Origin: Calidifontibacter indicus
GTDB lineage: Bacteria > Actinomycetota > Actinomycetes > Actinomycetales > Dermatophilaceae
Length of the DNA stretch: 64,000 nucleotides
Assembly: GCF_003386865.1 (NCBI RefSeq)
Contig: NZ_QTUA01000001.1
Span: 2,976,001 to 3,040,000 of the forward strand
Direction of reading: 5' to 3'
The translations under genes were made by a program, and so were the position numbers. Positions 47,718 through 57,788 of the stretch are shown piece after piece. The notes below the pieces were generated by a model. The model searched no databases and was not told where the DNA came from. It saw nothing but the letters and a program-made list of their open reading frames with translations. Numbering within the stretch: position 1 is the stretch's first letter; the number at the start of each line of letters is the position of its first letter.

Positions 47718-47930
47718 TTACAGGAAGAAGAGGACCAGACCGAAGATGGCAAGGGCCTCAGCCAGCGCGAAGCCGAGGATGGCGATCGGGCGCAGCAGGT
47801 TGCCGCTCTCCGGGTTACGGGCGACGCCGGAGATGTAGGCGGCGAAGATCAGACCGATGGCGATCGCCGGGCCGATGGCGGCCAGGCCGTAGCCGATGGT
47901 GCTGAGGTTTCCGCTGAGTTCACCAGTCAT
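47718..47930 (-). CDS. atpE: ATP synthase c subunit
   Basis: 70-residue proteolipid with two membrane helices and the loop ARNPES. The proton-carrying residue is Glu58 in [10 protein letters not shown]. It forms the rotor ring in the membrane. Confidence 0.97.
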   Translation of the reverse strand: MTGELSGNLSTIGYGLAAIGPAIAIGLIFAAYISGVARNPESGNLLRPIAILGFALAEALAIFGLVLFFL

Positions 47931-48017
47931 TTTGGGTAGTGCCTCTCACATTGTGTGGGATGGACCAGAACGAACTGTTCGCTCTGGGCGATTGTGGGGT
48001 TTGTGTTCAGTTGTTGA

Positions 48018-48848
48018 TCAGTGGTCGTCCGCGAGGGCGCCACCGATGTACGAGGCGGCCAGAAGGACGAAGACGTACGCCTGCAGGAACTGCACCAGGG
48101 CCTCGAACGCGGTCATCACGACAGCCATCAACCACGCCGGCACTGCGACGAGCTTCAGCCCGATGGCGTCCTGGTTGAACAGTTCCCAACCGCCGAGGAT
48201 GAAGACCACGAGCAGCATGTGGCCGGCGAACATGTTGCCGAACAGACGCAGGGCGAGCGTCACCGGGCGGGTGATGAAGAACGTGAGCAGCTCCAGCGGC
48301 ACGATCAGCGGAAGCAGCCAGCCCGGCACGCCCGGCGGGATCATCCACTTGATGTACTTGCCGAATCCACCGTGCTTCTTGATGCCGACCCAGTGGTAGA
48401 TCACGTAGACGAACAGCGTGAGCGCGATCGGGAAGCCGACGCGGGCCATTGTGGGGTTCTGGAACGGCGGGATGATGCCCATCCAGTTGTTCAGCAGGAT
48501 GAAGACGAACAGGCTGAACAGCAACGGCACGAACCGCAGGAAGTCCTTGGAGCCGATCGAGTCCTCGGCGACGCCGCCACGGATCGCGTGGTAGACCTGC
48601 TCGGTGAGGTACTGGCCTTTGCTCGGCACGACAGCGGCCTTGCGAGTGGTGGACAGCAGCCACCAGAGCAGCAGACCGGTCGCGATCAACATGACCACCA
48701 TCGGGCGGGTGATGGCGAGCGTGAACTCGTAGCCGCCCCAGTTGACGTGGCCGAAGGTCACCAGCGGCTGCCAGAAGTCGTCGGGCTTGGGCGGGAATCC
48801 GCCCTCGGCGTGGACGGCTGCCGGTAGGGCCAGCGCGTTGAGGCTCAC
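48018..48848 (-). CDS. atpB: ATP synthase a subunit
   Basis: 276-residue membrane subunit of the proton channel. The conserved Arg lies in TLALRLFGNMFAGH, and QAYVFVLLAASYI is the final helix. Start ATG 48848 follows the small atpZ-like gene by 70 bases. Confidence 0.97.
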   Translation of the reverse strand: MSLNALALPAAVHAEGGFPPKPDDFWQPLVTFGHVNWGGYEFTLAITRPMVVMLIATGLLLWWLLSTTRKAAVVPSKGQYLTEQVYHAIRGGVAEDSIGSKDFLRFVPLLFSLFVFILLNNWMGIIPPFQNPTMARVGFPIALTLFVYVIYHWVGIKKHGGFGKYIKWMIPPGVPGWLLPLIVPLELLTFFITRPVTLALRLFGNMFAGHMLLVVFILGGWELFNQDAIGLKLVAVPAWLMAVVMTAFEALVQFLQAYVFVLLAASYIGGALADDH

Positions 48849-48918
48849 TCGTTCTCCTCGGTGACGGTATTGGTCAGGGGCAGATGAAGGTTTCGGGGCT
48901 CAGCCGGATTCGGGTCGA

Positions 48919-49194
48919 TCACACGTCACCTTCGGGGGTCTCGGTGGGCGTCGATCCGTTCGAACCTGCGGCGTTCTCGCCGGGGTTACCGTATCGGATC
49001 CACACGAGGTACATCGACAGGGCCATGCCCAGCAGTAGTCCGGCGAGGGTCAACCACGGCTTGGTGCCGAGCCAACGGTCGGCCAGCCAGCCGAGCAGGG
49101 TGTAGACCAGCGGCCCCGAGATGAGGATCGCGGTGACGTTGGACGCGAGTTGGTCCGACTTCGCGTGGGTCGGACGGACGACCTTGGCGCTCAT
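48919..49194 (-). CDS. AtpZ/AtpI-type small membrane protein
   Basis: 91 residues with two transmembrane helices, ILISGPLVYTLLGWLADRWLG and WLTLAGLLLGMALSMYLVW. The pattern and place before atpB fit AtpZ, a partner of AtpI in c-ring assembly or Mg2+ supply. ATG 49194 overlaps the previous stop (ATGA). Confidence 0.85.
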   Translation of the reverse strand: MSAKVVRPTHAKSDQLASNVTAILISGPLVYTLLGWLADRWLGTKPWLTLAGLLLGMALSMYLVWIRYGNPGENAAGSNGSTPTETPEGDV

Positions 49195-49679
49195 CGCGAA
49201 GCCCCCGGGAGCGCGACGTCGAACAGCGGGGTGCGCGAGTGCAGGAAGCCCCACAGCTGCCCACCCAGCCAGACGAACGCTGCAGCGAGGGCACCGAGCG
49301 CGACGCTGCGCGCGTCGAGCGCTTCCACGTGGGTGAGGAACAGCAATGCGGGGAACAACAGGCTGATCTGAAGGAAGTAGATCCCCAGCGCGCCGGCCAA
49401 TGCGGAGTTGGGGTGCAACTGCTCGAGCACCCAGCGGATGCCGACGTAACCGATGAGGAAGATCAGGGCACTCACACCGACTCCGGCGATCGCGCCGAGC
49501 AGGCCGGCAGTGCCGCGTGCGACCAGTCCGACGACCGCGGCGATCGGCAGCGTCGCGACTGCGGCGATCACTCCCCCGCGGAACATCATCGGCACCGCAG
49601 TGCGATCGCGTCCGGTGCCCGGAACCGGCGCCGAAACGTCACGACGCCTGGCGGCGAGCGGACGGTGCGCGGTCTTCAC
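49191..49679 (-). CDS. atpI: ATP synthase I-like membrane protein
   Basis: 162 residues: a basic cytoplasmic N terminus of about 32 residues followed by four membrane helices. Place and topology fit AtpI, which helps assemble the c ring. It is the first gene of the atp operon proper, about 110 bases after the WecA-like gene. Confidence 0.82.
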   Translation of the reverse strand: MKTAHRPLAARRRDVSAPVPGTGRDRTAVPMMFRGGVIAAVATLPIAAVVGLVARGTAGLLGAIAGVGVSALIFLIGYVGIRWVLEQLHPNSALAGALGIYFLQISLLFPALLFLTHVEALDARSVALGALAAAFVWLGGQLWGFLHSRTPLFDVALPGASR

Positions 49680-49787
49680 TGGGCCCTCAGAACTGCCGGA
49701 GACGGGGGTCGTTGTGCCTGGTCAGCGGGCCGGTCGGCAGCGGGTACGAACCAGTGCCAGGGCCCTCCCAGGTCCTTGTGAAAACTA

Positions 49788-50888
49788 TCACAAAGTCCTC
49801 CTGCGGCCCAATTTCGGCAGTCCGAGGGTGAGTGCCAGACAGATCAACATGCCCGCGACGAGAGCCGCCGCGGCGTACTTCGCTTCGAGAAACGTGAACA
49901 GCAACGCTCCTCCGGACGCGACCGCCGACCACAGGTAGAACAGCAACACGGCCTGACGGTGCGGGTGACCGATGCCGAGCATCTTGTGGTGCAAGTGCTT
50001 GGCGTCGGGCTTCCAGAACTTCAGGCCACGGCGTTTGATCGCCAACAACACGTCGAGGATGGGCACGGCGAGGATCGACAGGGGCAACACGATCGGCAGC
50101 CAGAAGGCGACCAGCGCCGAACTGCGCTGCGGGGCGATGCTCGGGTCGAAGTTGCCGGTGAAGGAGATCGTGGCCGCCGCGAGCAGCAGTCCGAGCAACA
50201 GGGCCCCGGCGTCGCCCATGAACAGCTTCGCCGGATGGAAGTTGTGCGGCAGGAAGCCGATGCAGCAGCCGACGATCGCCGCCGACACGAACGCCGACGT
50301 CGAGAACACGGTCTCGACGTTGAGGTCGGTCGGCATCGAGGAGTAGGCGTAGATGAAGAACGCGGTCGCCGCGATCGCCGTCATGCCGGCCGCCAGGCCG
50401 TCGAGCCCGTCGACGAAGTTCACCGCGTTGGTCGTGGCGATGACGATGAAGATCGTGAGCGTCACCATCACCGGCTGCGGCAGGATCGTCTGCGCGCCGC
50501 CGTACGGCACCAGGTAGAGCTGAACGCCCGCGAACGCCATCACGCCCGCAGCGATCATCTGTCCCGCGAACTTCGTGATCGCGTCGAGCTCGATGAAGTC
50601 GTCGATTGCGCCGAGAGCGGTGATGATGACCGCCGCGACCAGCACGCCGTACAGCTCCGCAGAGCTGAACAGTCTTGACAAATAAGGCAATTGGGACGCG
50701 ACGAAGGTAGCTGCGGCAAACCCGATGAGCATCGCCACGCCGCCGAGCCGGGGTACGGGCACCGAGTGCACGTCGCGTCCGCGCACCGGCGTCACCGCGC
50801 CGAAGCGCACCGCGAGCCACCGGATCGCCGGGGTCGCGAGGAAGGTGATGGCCGTGGCGACGACGCACACCAGCAGGTATTCACGCAC
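49788..50888 (-). CDS. WecA/TagO-like undecaprenyl-phosphate GlcNAc-1-phosphate transferase
   Basis: 366-residue polytopic MraY-family enzyme. Catalytic motifs: LGAIDDFIELD, NAVNFVDGLDGLAAG and FMGDAGALLLG. It transfers a sugar phosphate to undecaprenyl phosphate, the first step of wall polymer or O-antigen-like glycan synthesis. It is a usual neighbour of the atp operon in actinobacteria. Confidence 0.94.
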   Translation of the reverse strand: MREYLLVCVVATAITFLATPAIRWLAVRFGAVTPVRGRDVHSVPVPRLGGVAMLIGFAAATFVASQLPYLSRLFSSAELYGVLVAAVIITALGAIDDFIELDAITKFAGQMIAAGVMAFAGVQLYLVPYGGAQTILPQPVMVTLTIFIVIATTNAVNFVDGLDGLAAGMTAIAATAFFIYAYSSMPTDLNVETVFSTSAFVSAAIVGCCIGFLPHNFHPAKLFMGDAGALLLGLLLAAATISFTGNFDPSIAPQRSSALVAFWLPIVLPLSILAVPILDVLLAIKRRGLKFWKPDAKHLHHKMLGIGHPHRQAVLLFYLWSAVASGGALLFTFLEAKYAAAALVAGMLICLALTLGLPKLGRRRTL

Positions 50889-50948
50889 GGACGGTCAGCG
50901 GTTCCTCGGCATCGGGTGGGGCAGAAGGTGGGCACCCCAAACTAACCA

Positions 50949-50979
50949 CTCGTGCCACTCGGTGGTCGAGTGGCACGAG
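50949..50979 (-). terminator. Hairpin after glyA
   Basis: Perfect 12-bp stem 50949-50960/50968-50979 with a 7-base loop, 35 bases past the glyA stop on the minus strand. Confidence 0.65.
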
Positions 50980-51013
50980 CGGCAGCGGTCGGGTTCGGAG
51001 ATCAGGCCGTCGA

Positions 51014-52294
51014 TCAGGCCGGACGCGGGTAGGCCGGGAACTGCTTGCACAGCTCGTCGACACCGGCGCGCACCTGCTTGGAGATCGCACTGTCCGGGTC
51101 GCCGTCACCCTGGGTGACGGCGGTGTGGATGAGCTCGGCGATGGTCTTCATCTGCTCGACCCCCATGCCCTGCGTCGTGACGCTCGGGGTGCCGACCCGG
51201 ATGCCGGAGGCGACGTTCGGCTTCTGCGGGTCGAACGGGATCGCGTTCTTGTTCAGCACGATGCCGGCCGCGTCGGCGCGCGCCTCGGCGCCGGCGCCGG
51301 TGACCCCGACGCCCTGCAGGTCGTGCAGCGACAGGTGGGTGTCGGTGCCGCCGGTGGTCGGGCGGATCCCCTTCTCCCCCAGCGAGGTCGCCAACTGCTG
51401 CGCGTTGGCGATGACGTCCTTGGCGTACTGCGCGTACTCCGGGGAGGCGCACTCCTTGAAGTTGACCGCCTTCGCCGCGATCGTGTGCATCTGCGGACCG
51501 CCCTGCATCATCGGGAAGACCGCCTTGTCGAGCTTGGCGGCGTGCTCTTCCTTGCAGACCAGCGCGCCCGAGCGCGGGCCGCGCAGCACCTTGTGGGTGG
51601 TGAAGGTGACGACGTCGGCGTAGGGCACCGGGCTCGGGATGGCCTTACCGGCGACGAGGCCGATGAAGTGGGCCGCGTCGACCCAGAAGATCGCCCCGAT
51701 CTCGTCGGCGAGCTTGCGGAAGAACTCGAAGTCGATCAGCCGCGGGATCGCCGAACCGCCGGCGAGAATCACCTTCGGCTTGTGCTCCTTGGCGAGCCGC
51801 TCGACCTCGGCGTAGTCGATGTCCTCGGTCTGCTTGTCGACGCCGTAGTGGACGGCGTTGAACCACTTGCCCGAGAAGCTCACCTTGGTGCCGTGGGTCA
51901 GGTGACCGCCCATCGGCAGCGCCATGCCGAGGATGGTGTCGCCCGGCTGCATGAACGCGCCGTAGACCGCCTGGTTGGCGCTTGCACCGGAGTGCGGCTG
52001 CACATTGGCGTGATCGGCACCGAAGAGTTCCTTGGCCCGCTCGATCGCGAGGCTCTCGGCACGGTCGACCACGGAGCAGCCGCCGTAGTAGCGGCGACCC
52101 GGGTAGCCCTCGGCGTACTTGTTGGTCAGCGTCGACCCGAGAGCGGTGATGACCGCCGGGCTGGACAGGTTCTCGCTGGCGATGAGCTGGAGACCGCTGC
52201 GGATCCGGTCGACCTCGTCGACCAGGATGCCGGCGATCTCGGGGTCGAACTGCTCCAGCGCCTCGTAGTCGGAGCCGTAGAAGGGCGTGCTCAT
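51014..52294 (-). CDS. glyA: Serine hydroxymethyltransferase
   Basis: 426 residues. PLP-binding Lys235 lies in FTTHKVLRGPRSG, YPGRRYYGG is the substrate loop, and WVDAAHFIGLVA contains the PLP Asp/His pair. It converts serine to glycine with tetrahydrofolate and supplies one-carbon units. ATG 52294 overlaps the upstream stop. Confidence 0.97.
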   Translation of the reverse strand: MSTPFYGSDYEALEQFDPEIAGILVDEVDRIRSGLQLIASENLSSPAVITALGSTLTNKYAEGYPGRRYYGGCSVVDRAESLAIERAKELFGADHANVQPHSGASANQAVYGAFMQPGDTILGMALPMGGHLTHGTKVSFSGKWFNAVHYGVDKQTEDIDYAEVERLAKEHKPKVILAGGSAIPRLIDFEFFRKLADEIGAIFWVDAAHFIGLVAGKAIPSPVPYADVVTFTTHKVLRGPRSGALVCKEEHAAKLDKAVFPMMQGGPQMHTIAAKAVNFKECASPEYAQYAKDVIANAQQLATSLGEKGIRPTTGGTDTHLSLHDLQGVGVTGAGAEARADAAGIVLNKNAIPFDPQKPNVASGIRVGTPSVTTQGMGVEQMKTIAELIHTAVTQGDGDPDSAISKQVRAGVDELCKQFPAYPRPA

Positions 52295-53136
52295 GGGTTC
52301 ACCTCGTGGTCGGGTTGTTCTGGTTCGCTGGTGTCTTCGGAGGGGTCTTCGTGTTTCGCGAGGTCGATCGGGCCGTCGAGTGGCACCCGCTCGCCGGTCG
52401 CGGGGTCGATCTCGGGGGCGATCGGCGCTGCGCCTTCTGCGTCGTCCGCGGGGTGGTCCACCGCGTCGTCCGGCGGCTGCTCGGCGAACGGGTCGACGAG
52501 CTCGACCGGGCCGAGCACCTCGCGCAACTGCTCGACGGTGATCGCGCCGGCGCGCAGCACCACCGGGTCGGCCTTGGTGCAGTCGAGGATCGTCGAAGGG
52601 GTGTCGCCGTTGCGCACGCCGGCGTCGAGGTAGACGTCGACGGCCGGGCCGAACGCGAAGCCCGCCTCGGTGATGGTCGTGACCGTGGGTTCGCCGCTGC
52701 GGTTGGCCGAGCTGACCGCCATCGGGCCCACCTCGCGCAGCACCGCGAGAGTCAGCTCGTCGTCCGGGATGCGTAGTGCGACAGTGCCGTTGGTATCGCC
52801 GAGGTCCCAGGCGAGCGACGGCTGCGACCGGAACACCAGCGTCAGGCCGCCGGGCCAGAATGCGTCGATCAACCGGCGCGCATAGGACGGCACCGCCGTC
52901 GCGAGACCGTCGACCGCTGCCACATCGCCGATGAGCACCGGCGGGGGCATGTCGCGTCCGCGGCCCTTGGCGGCAAGCAGGGCGTCGACCCCGGCGGCGC
53001 TGAACGCGTCGGTGCCGATGCCGTAGACGGTGTCGGTCGGCAGCACCACACATCGGCCCATCCGGGCGGCCTCGACGGCGGCCGCGATGCCGTCGGTGCG
53101 CCCTTGTTCGTCGGACAGGTCGAAGACCGGGCTCAC
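52291..53136 (-). CDS. L-threonylcarbamoyladenylate synthase (TsaC/Sua5 type)
   Basis: 281 residues. The YrdC fold covers about 1-205 with [24 protein letters not shown] (a variant of KxR), [10 protein letters not shown] and [10 protein letters not shown]. It makes the activated intermediate for t6A on tRNAs. A C-terminal acidic, Pro-rich tail of about 70 residues is not part of the enzyme. GTG 53136 has a GAGGAG site and overlaps the upstream stop (GTGA). Confidence 0.94.
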   Translation of the reverse strand: MSPVFDLSDEQGRTDGIAAAVEAARMGRCVVLPTDTVYGIGTDAFSAAGVDALLAAKGRGRDMPPPVLIGDVAAVDGLATAVPSYARRLIDAFWPGGLTLVFRSQPSLAWDLGDTNGTVALRIPDDELTLAVLREVGPMAVSSANRSGEPTVTTITEAGFAFGPAVDVYLDAGVRNGDTPSTILDCTKADPVVLRAGAITVEQLREVLGPVELVDPFAEQPPDDAVDHPADDAEGAAPIAPEIDPATGERVPLDGPIDLAKHEDPSEDTSEPEQPDHEVNP

Positions 53137-54308
53137 TGAACACTCCTCGCCGGGTTTTTTGACATCGAGGACGAGTCTCCCGCATTGGCGAGGCCGAGCG
53201 CATCCAGGTCCGTCCAACGGCCGTCGCCGAAGGCCGACCGCAGCGCATTCTTGTAGGGCTCGATGTCGATCTCGTTGTCGCGCAACCAGTTCGGGTCGTA
53301 GTAGGTCTGCTCGTATCGGGCGCCGCCGTCGCACAGCAGCGTGACGATCGAGCCGCGCTCACCACGCTCGCGCAGTTCGCAGGCGAGCCGCAGGGTGCCG
53401 ACCAGGTTGGTGCCGGTCGAACCGCCGGCCCAAAGACCCGTGCGCTCGCTCAGCAGGTGGACGGCGGCGATCGACGCCGCGTCGGGCACCTTGATCATCC
53501 GGTCGACGACACCGGGTGCGAACGACGGTTCGGTGCGCGGGCGGCCGATGCCCTCGATGCGGGAGCCGCCGCAGATGGTGCGTTCGGGGTCGCGGTCGAC
53601 CCAGCCGTCGAAGAATACGGAGTTCTCCGGGTCGACGACACACAACTTGGTGTCGTGGCCCTGGTAGCGCAGGTACCGTCCGATCGTCGCGCTGGTGCCG
53701 CCGGTGCCGGCCCCGACCACGATCCAGGTGGGCACCGGGTGCGGCTCGTCGGCCATCTGCGCGAAGACCGACTCGGCGATGTTGTTGTTGCCGCGCCAGT
53801 CGGTCGCCCGCTCGGCGTACGTGAACTGGTCGAGGTAGTGCCCGCCGGTCTCGTCGGCGATCTCCTGCGCCCGCTGGTAGACCAGCGCCCCGCTGTCGAC
53901 GAACTCGCAGCGTCCGCCGTACCGCTCGATCAACTCGATCTTGCGCTGACTGGTCGAGCGCGGCATCACCGCGACGAACGACAACCCGAGCAGTCGGGCG
54001 AAGTAGGCCTCGCTCACCGCGGTCGATCCGCTGCTGGCCTCGACCACCACCGTGTCGCGGGTGATCCAACCGTTGCACAGGCCGTAGAGGAACAGGCTGC
54101 GAGCGAGGCGGTGCTTGAGGCTGCCGGTCGGGTGGGTCGACTCGTCCTTCAGGTAGACGTCGACCCCGAGATCGGACGGCAGGTGCAACGGGATGAGGTG
54201 GGTGTCGGCCGACCGGTTGGCATCGGCGTTGACGGCGCGGATGGCCCAGGAGACCCAGGCGCGGTCGTCGTCGCAACAGTTCGTGACGTCGGCCGAGGTT
54301 TGCTGCAT
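53133..54308 (-). CDS. PLP-dependent cysteine synthase-family enzyme (Cds1-like)
   Basis: 391 residues. Fold type II with PLP Lys65 in [27 protein letters not shown] for substrate binding and [16 protein letters not shown] for phosphate. The longer family and the SLKHR context resemble mycobacterial Cds1, an L-cysteine desulfhydrase that releases sulfide, more than CysK. The assignment between synthase and desulfhydrase is inferred. It is the first gene of a coupled set with tsaC and glyA. Confidence 0.85.
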   Translation of the reverse strand: MQQTSADVTNCCDDDRAWVSWAIRAVNADANRSADTHLIPLHLPSDLGVDVYLKDESTHPTGSLKHRLARSLFLYGLCNGWITRDTVVVEASSGSTAVSEAYFARLLGLSFVAVMPRSTSQRKIELIERYGGRCEFVDSGALVYQRAQEIADETGGHYLDQFTYAERATDWRGNNNIAESVFAQMADEPHPVPTWIVVGAGTGGTSATIGRYLRYQGHDTKLCVVDPENSVFFDGWVDRDPERTICGGSRIEGIGRPRTEPSFAPGVVDRMIKVPDAASIAAVHLLSERTGLWAGGSTGTNLVGTLRLACELRERGERGSIVTLLCDGGARYEQTYYDPNWLRDNEIDIEPYKNALRSAFGDGRWTDLDALGLANAGDSSSMSKNPARSVQ

Positions 54309-54349
54309 GACTGCGATCGTAGGCCCGCGCCCAACGGTCGCCGACAACC

Positions 54350-54877
54350 GTGCGGTTGTCGCAGCCACCCGGCCGACGGCGCGGGCTCCTCGCTGCGCTG
54401 CCTCACGCAGCGGCCGGCGGACGAGGTCCGCTGATCACGTGGCCGGGTTGGGTCACGGCGCGGATCGCCGCGCTCGTGGCGGGTGCGCTGATCTTCTACC
54501 AGACCATCGCCGACAGGTCGGCGATGCCGAGCACGCCGGTTGCGGTCCTCCAGCAGGTCGCGTTCGTCGTGTGGGGCCTCACGCTGATCGAACTCGTCGT
54601 ACGTGGTCACCGCGCGCTGTCGGCATTCGCGGGCACCACCGAAGGCGCTGATCGGGCGCCGTCGCAGGTGCAACCGGATTGTTCGGGGCGTGCATTCGAC
54701 CCCTTCGGGGCCGGCTGTCGCAGGCGTGGTTCACAGTGGTGCCCATGGAGATCACCGACCGGTCACTCGATCGCGCTGCGTTGTCCACGATCCTCGACGA
54801 AGCCCGCGAACCGGTCACTCTGCTGCGCTGCGACCTCGCCGGGGCCGACCTGCGCGACCTCGACCTCACCGAGGTGA
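54350..54877 (+). CDS. Doubtful small membrane protein
   Basis: An open frame from GTG 54350 with two plausible transmembrane stretches ([17 protein letters not shown] and [19 protein letters not shown]) encoded within 54450-54602. Its 3' third overlaps the pentapeptide gene in a different frame, so at most the first half is real, or it is a remnant. No family recognised. Confidence 0.25.
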   Translation: MRLSQPPGRRRGLLAALPHAAAGGRGPLITWPGWVTARIAALVAGALIFYQTIADRSAMPSTPVAVLQQVAFVVWGLTLIELVVRGHRALSAFAGTTEGADRAPSQVQPDCSGRAFDPFGAGCRRRGSQWCPWRSPTGHSIALRCPRSSTKPANRSLCCAATSPGPTCATSTSPR

Positions 54878-55314
54878 GCTTCACCGAGTGCGCGCTCGAC
54901 GGCACGCTGCTCGACGGCGCCGCGGTGGGCGCAGTGGTGTTCACCGGCTGCCGGATGACCGGTGTGTCGATGGAACGCACCCGCGGACTCGGGTTCGAGA
55001 TCCGCCGGTCGAACCTCTTCGCAGCCAACCTCATGGGTGTCGTGCTCGCGAACGCCGACCTCACCGGTTGCCGGTTCACCGAGGCGGTGCTGCGCGGAGC
55101 CGACCTGCACGCGTCCGTCTTCGACGAGTGCGACCTCACCGACGCCGATCTGTTCGACGCCAACCTCACCGACGCCGATCTGCGCGGTGCCCGACTCGGC
55201 GCCTGCGACCTCGACCGGCTGCGCGCACTGCGTGGAGCGATCCTGTCGCCCGCCCAGGCCGGCGCGATCGTCGCCGACCTCACCGGAGCGCAGATCCTCG
55301 AGATCGGCAGTTGA
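54745..55314 (+). CDS. Pentapeptide-repeat protein
   Basis: 189 residues. From about residue 30 on the chain follows the A(D/N)LxX pattern ([37 protein letters not shown]), which folds into a right-handed quadrilateral helix. Some members, such as Qnr and MfpA, mimic DNA and protect gyrase, but nothing here shows that activity. ATG 54745 matches the beginning of the soluble part. Confidence 0.9.
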   Translation: MEITDRSLDRAALSTILDEAREPVTLLRCDLAGADLRDLDLTEVSFTECALDGTLLDGAAVGAVVFTGCRMTGVSMERTRGLGFEIRRSNLFAANLMGVVLANADLTGCRFTEAVLRGADLHASVFDECDLTDADLFDANLTDADLRGARLGACDLDRLRALRGAILSPAQAGAIVADLTGAQILEIGS

Positions 55315-55322
55315 GCCCAGGC

Positions 55323-56174
55323 TCAGCGCGGCCGGAAGGCCACGGCGAAGCGGGGGCGACCGGTCAGGTCGGGCTCGTCCCGGGCGTCGACCCACCCGGC
55401 GCGAGCGAGCGCTGCAGGCAGTGAATCGCCCTGAGTCTCAGCGTGTTCCATGATCAGCACGCCACCCGGACGAAGCAGCTCGAAGGCACGCGCCGCCACC
55501 TCGAGCGGAATGCGCAGACCATCGGCGCTGCCGCCGTAGAGTGCCTCGGCCGGATCGTGGTCACGCACCTCGGGGTCGACCGGCACCATCGCGTCGGGGA
55601 TGTACGGCGGGTTGCTGAGCACCACGTCGACCACGCCGGTGAGCTCAGGGAAAGCATCCTGCGCGGGCGCGCTGACCAGGTCGATGTCGAGCCCGAGGCG
55701 CTGGGCGTTGCGAGTCGCCCAGGCGAAGGCGTGCTCGGTGAGCTCGACGGCGTGCACCCGCAGGTCAGGGCGCTCCTGCTTCACCGCGAGCGGGATCGGC
55801 GCGGCGCCGGTGCACAGGTCGACCAGCGTGCCCCCCTGCGGCACATGCGCGAGACCGAGATCGACGATCAGTTCGGTTTCCGGCCGCGGCACGAAGACTC
55901 CCGGTCCGACTTCCAGTTCGAGGTGACGGAAGTGGGCGCGACCGGTGAGGTGTTGCAGCGGCACCCGTCGGGCGCGTTCGTCGACGAGCACGTCGAACCG
56001 GTCGCCGACGTCGTCCGGCAGCTCCTCCCCCATGAGCACGGCGCGACGCACTTGCTCACCCGAGCGGCCCCAGGCGTGCTCCAGCAGCTGGTGCGCCTCG
56101 GCGTCCGCCGAATGGATACCGCTGTGCCGCAACCGATCCGAGGCAGCCCGAAGTGTCGCCCGAAGGTCATTCAC
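55323..56174 (-). CDS. prmC: Release factor glutamine methyltransferase
   Basis: 283 residues. The catalytic NPPY motif occurs in VLSNPPYIPDAM, and VDLCTGAAPIPLAV is the SAM-binding loop. It methylates the Gln of the GGQ motif of release factor 1, encoded just upstream with a 10-base gap. Confidence 0.96.
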   Translation of the reverse strand: MNDLRATLRAASDRLRHSGIHSADAEAHQLLEHAWGRSGEQVRRAVLMGEELPDDVGDRFDVLVDERARRVPLQHLTGRAHFRHLELEVGPGVFVPRPETELIVDLGLAHVPQGGTLVDLCTGAAPIPLAVKQERPDLRVHAVELTEHAFAWATRNAQRLGLDIDLVSAPAQDAFPELTGVVDVVLSNPPYIPDAMVPVDPEVRDHDPAEALYGGSADGLRIPLEVAARAFELLRPGGVLIMEHAETQGDSLPAALARAGWVDARDEPDLTGRPRFAVAFRPR

Positions 56175-56184
56175 GGGCGGTCGC

Positions 56185-57279
56185 TCAGTTGCTGCCGCCG
56201 GCAGCGACGGCCGCCATCTTCGCGGCCTCGTCGGCCTCGACGGCGGAGTCGATCACGGGGCCGAGCTCGCCGTCCAACACGGTGTCGAGGTTGTAGGCCT
56301 TGTAGCCGGTGCGGTGGTCGGCGATGCGGTTCTCGGGGAAGTTGTAGGTGCGGATGCGCTCGGAGCGGTCCATCGTGCGCACCTGCGACTTGCGCGCGGC
56401 CGATGCCTCGGCGTCCTTCTTCTCCTGCTCGATCTGACGCAGCCGTGCCTTGAGCACGCGCAGCGCCGATTCCTTGTTCTGCAGCTGCGACTTCTCGTTC
56501 TGGCACGAGACGACGACACCGGTCGGCAGGTGGGTGATCCGCACCGCGGAGTCGGTGGTGTTGACCGACTGACCGCCGGGGCCGGAGCTGCGGTAGACGT
56601 CGATCTTGAGGTCGTTCGGCCCGAACGTGATCTCGTCGTCGTCGCCCTCGTCGAGGTCGGGCATGACGAGCACGCCGGCGGCCGAGGTGTGGATGCGGCC
56701 CTGCGACTCGGTGGCCGGCACGCGCTGCACGCGGTGCACGCCGCCTTCGTACTTCAGCCTCGCCCAGGGGGCCGTGCCCGGCTCCATCGTGCCCTTGGCC
56801 TGGATCTGCAGGCGCACATCGGTGTAGCCGCCGAGGTCCGACTCGGTGCCATCGGTGACGCTGGCGCGCCACCCCGACCGCTCCGCGAACCGCAGGTACA
56901 TCCGCACCAGGTCGGCGGCGAAGAGGGCCGCCTCGGCGCCGCCGGCGCCGGCCTTGACCTCGAGGATCACGTCGCGGTCGTCGTCCTCGTCACGCGGCAG
57001 CAGCAGCTTGCGCAGGTGCGCCTCGGTCGTGGCCACCTGCTCGGTGAGCGCCGGCACCTCCTCGGCGAACGCGGCGTCCTCGGTGGCCAGCTCCTGCGCC
57101 GTCGCGAGGTCGTCCTGCGCCGTCCGCCACGCGTTGAAGGCCGCCACGGTGGGCGCGAGCGCCGCGTACCGCTTGTTGACCTTGCGCAACATCACCGGGT
57201 CGGCGAGCACCTCGGGATCGGTCATCCGCCGCTCGAGCTCGGCATGCTCGGCGACGATCGCGGAGGCTGAATCAAGCAC
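56185..57279 (-). CDS. prfA: Peptide chain release factor 1
   Basis: 364 residues. [16 protein letters not shown] contains the GGQ that triggers peptide release at UAA/UAG. GTG 57279 has an AAGGAAG site 7 bases upstream; the longer open frame starts in the rpmE terminator. Followed by prmC. Confidence 0.97.
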   Translation of the reverse strand: MLDSASAIVAEHAELERRMTDPEVLADPVMLRKVNKRYAALAPTVAAFNAWRTAQDDLATAQELATEDAAFAEEVPALTEQVATTEAHLRKLLLPRDEDDDRDVILEVKAGAGGAEAALFAADLVRMYLRFAERSGWRASVTDGTESDLGGYTDVRLQIQAKGTMEPGTAPWARLKYEGGVHRVQRVPATESQGRIHTSAAGVLVMPDLDEGDDDEITFGPNDLKIDVYRSSGPGGQSVNTTDSAVRITHLPTGVVVSCQNEKSQLQNKESALRVLKARLRQIEQEKKDAEASAARKSQVRTMDRSERIRTYNFPENRIADHRTGYKAYNLDTVLDGELGPVIDSAVEADEAAKMAAVAAGGSN

Positions 57280-57324
57280 TGGGACTTCCTTCGTACGGCG
57301 GCGCGGGGACGGGTGCAAACACAA

Positions 57325-57361
57325 ATCCGCCGGTTCCGTGCGAGGCACGGAACCGGCGGAT
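57325..57361 (-). terminator. Terminator after rpmE
   Basis: A perfect 17-bp stem (57325-57341 with 57345-57361) with a three-base loop GAG. On the minus strand it is followed by TTGTGTTT, so it is a good intrinsic terminator between rpmE and prfA. Confidence 0.85.
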
Positions 57362-57369
57362 CGAAGTCG

Positions 57370-57579
57370 CTACTTCTTCTTGCCGTAGCGCTGCTCGAAG
57401 CGCGCGACGCGGCCACCGGTGTCGAGGATCTTCTGCTTGCCGGTGTAGAACGGGTGGCAGTTGGAGCACACTTCAACGCTGATGCGACCGGACTCGGCGG
57501 TGCTGCGGGTAGTGAACGTGTTGCCGCAGGTGCAGGACACCACGGTCTCGGCGTAGTTCGGGTGAAGGTTCTTCTTCAC
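57370..57579 (-). CDS. rpmE: 50S ribosomal protein L31 (zinc-binding form)
   Basis: 69 residues with both cysteine pairs, VSCTCGN and VCSNCHP, so it is the zinc-containing C+ type. GTG 57579 starts just after a GAGGAG site. Confidence 0.96.
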   Translation of the reverse strand: MKKNLHPNYAETVVSCTCGNTFTTRSTAESGRISVEVCSNCHPFYTGKQKILDTGGRVARFEQRYGKKK

Positions 57580-57788
57580 GGGCTTCTCCTCGAGGTTCAG
57601 GCTGATTCCCGGGTCGCCGCGCGGGGTGCGGGGCGTGAACCGGGGCCAAGGGTCAAGTCTGCCAGAGCGGCGGACATAGGCCAAAACGACGACAGGTCCG
57701 ACGTTATTCCGCCCACTCTTTGCGCCGCCTTTGCCCCCTCTTGAACAATGTGCTGCAACCGTTGGGCTCCCGTCCTCAAGGAGTCAGC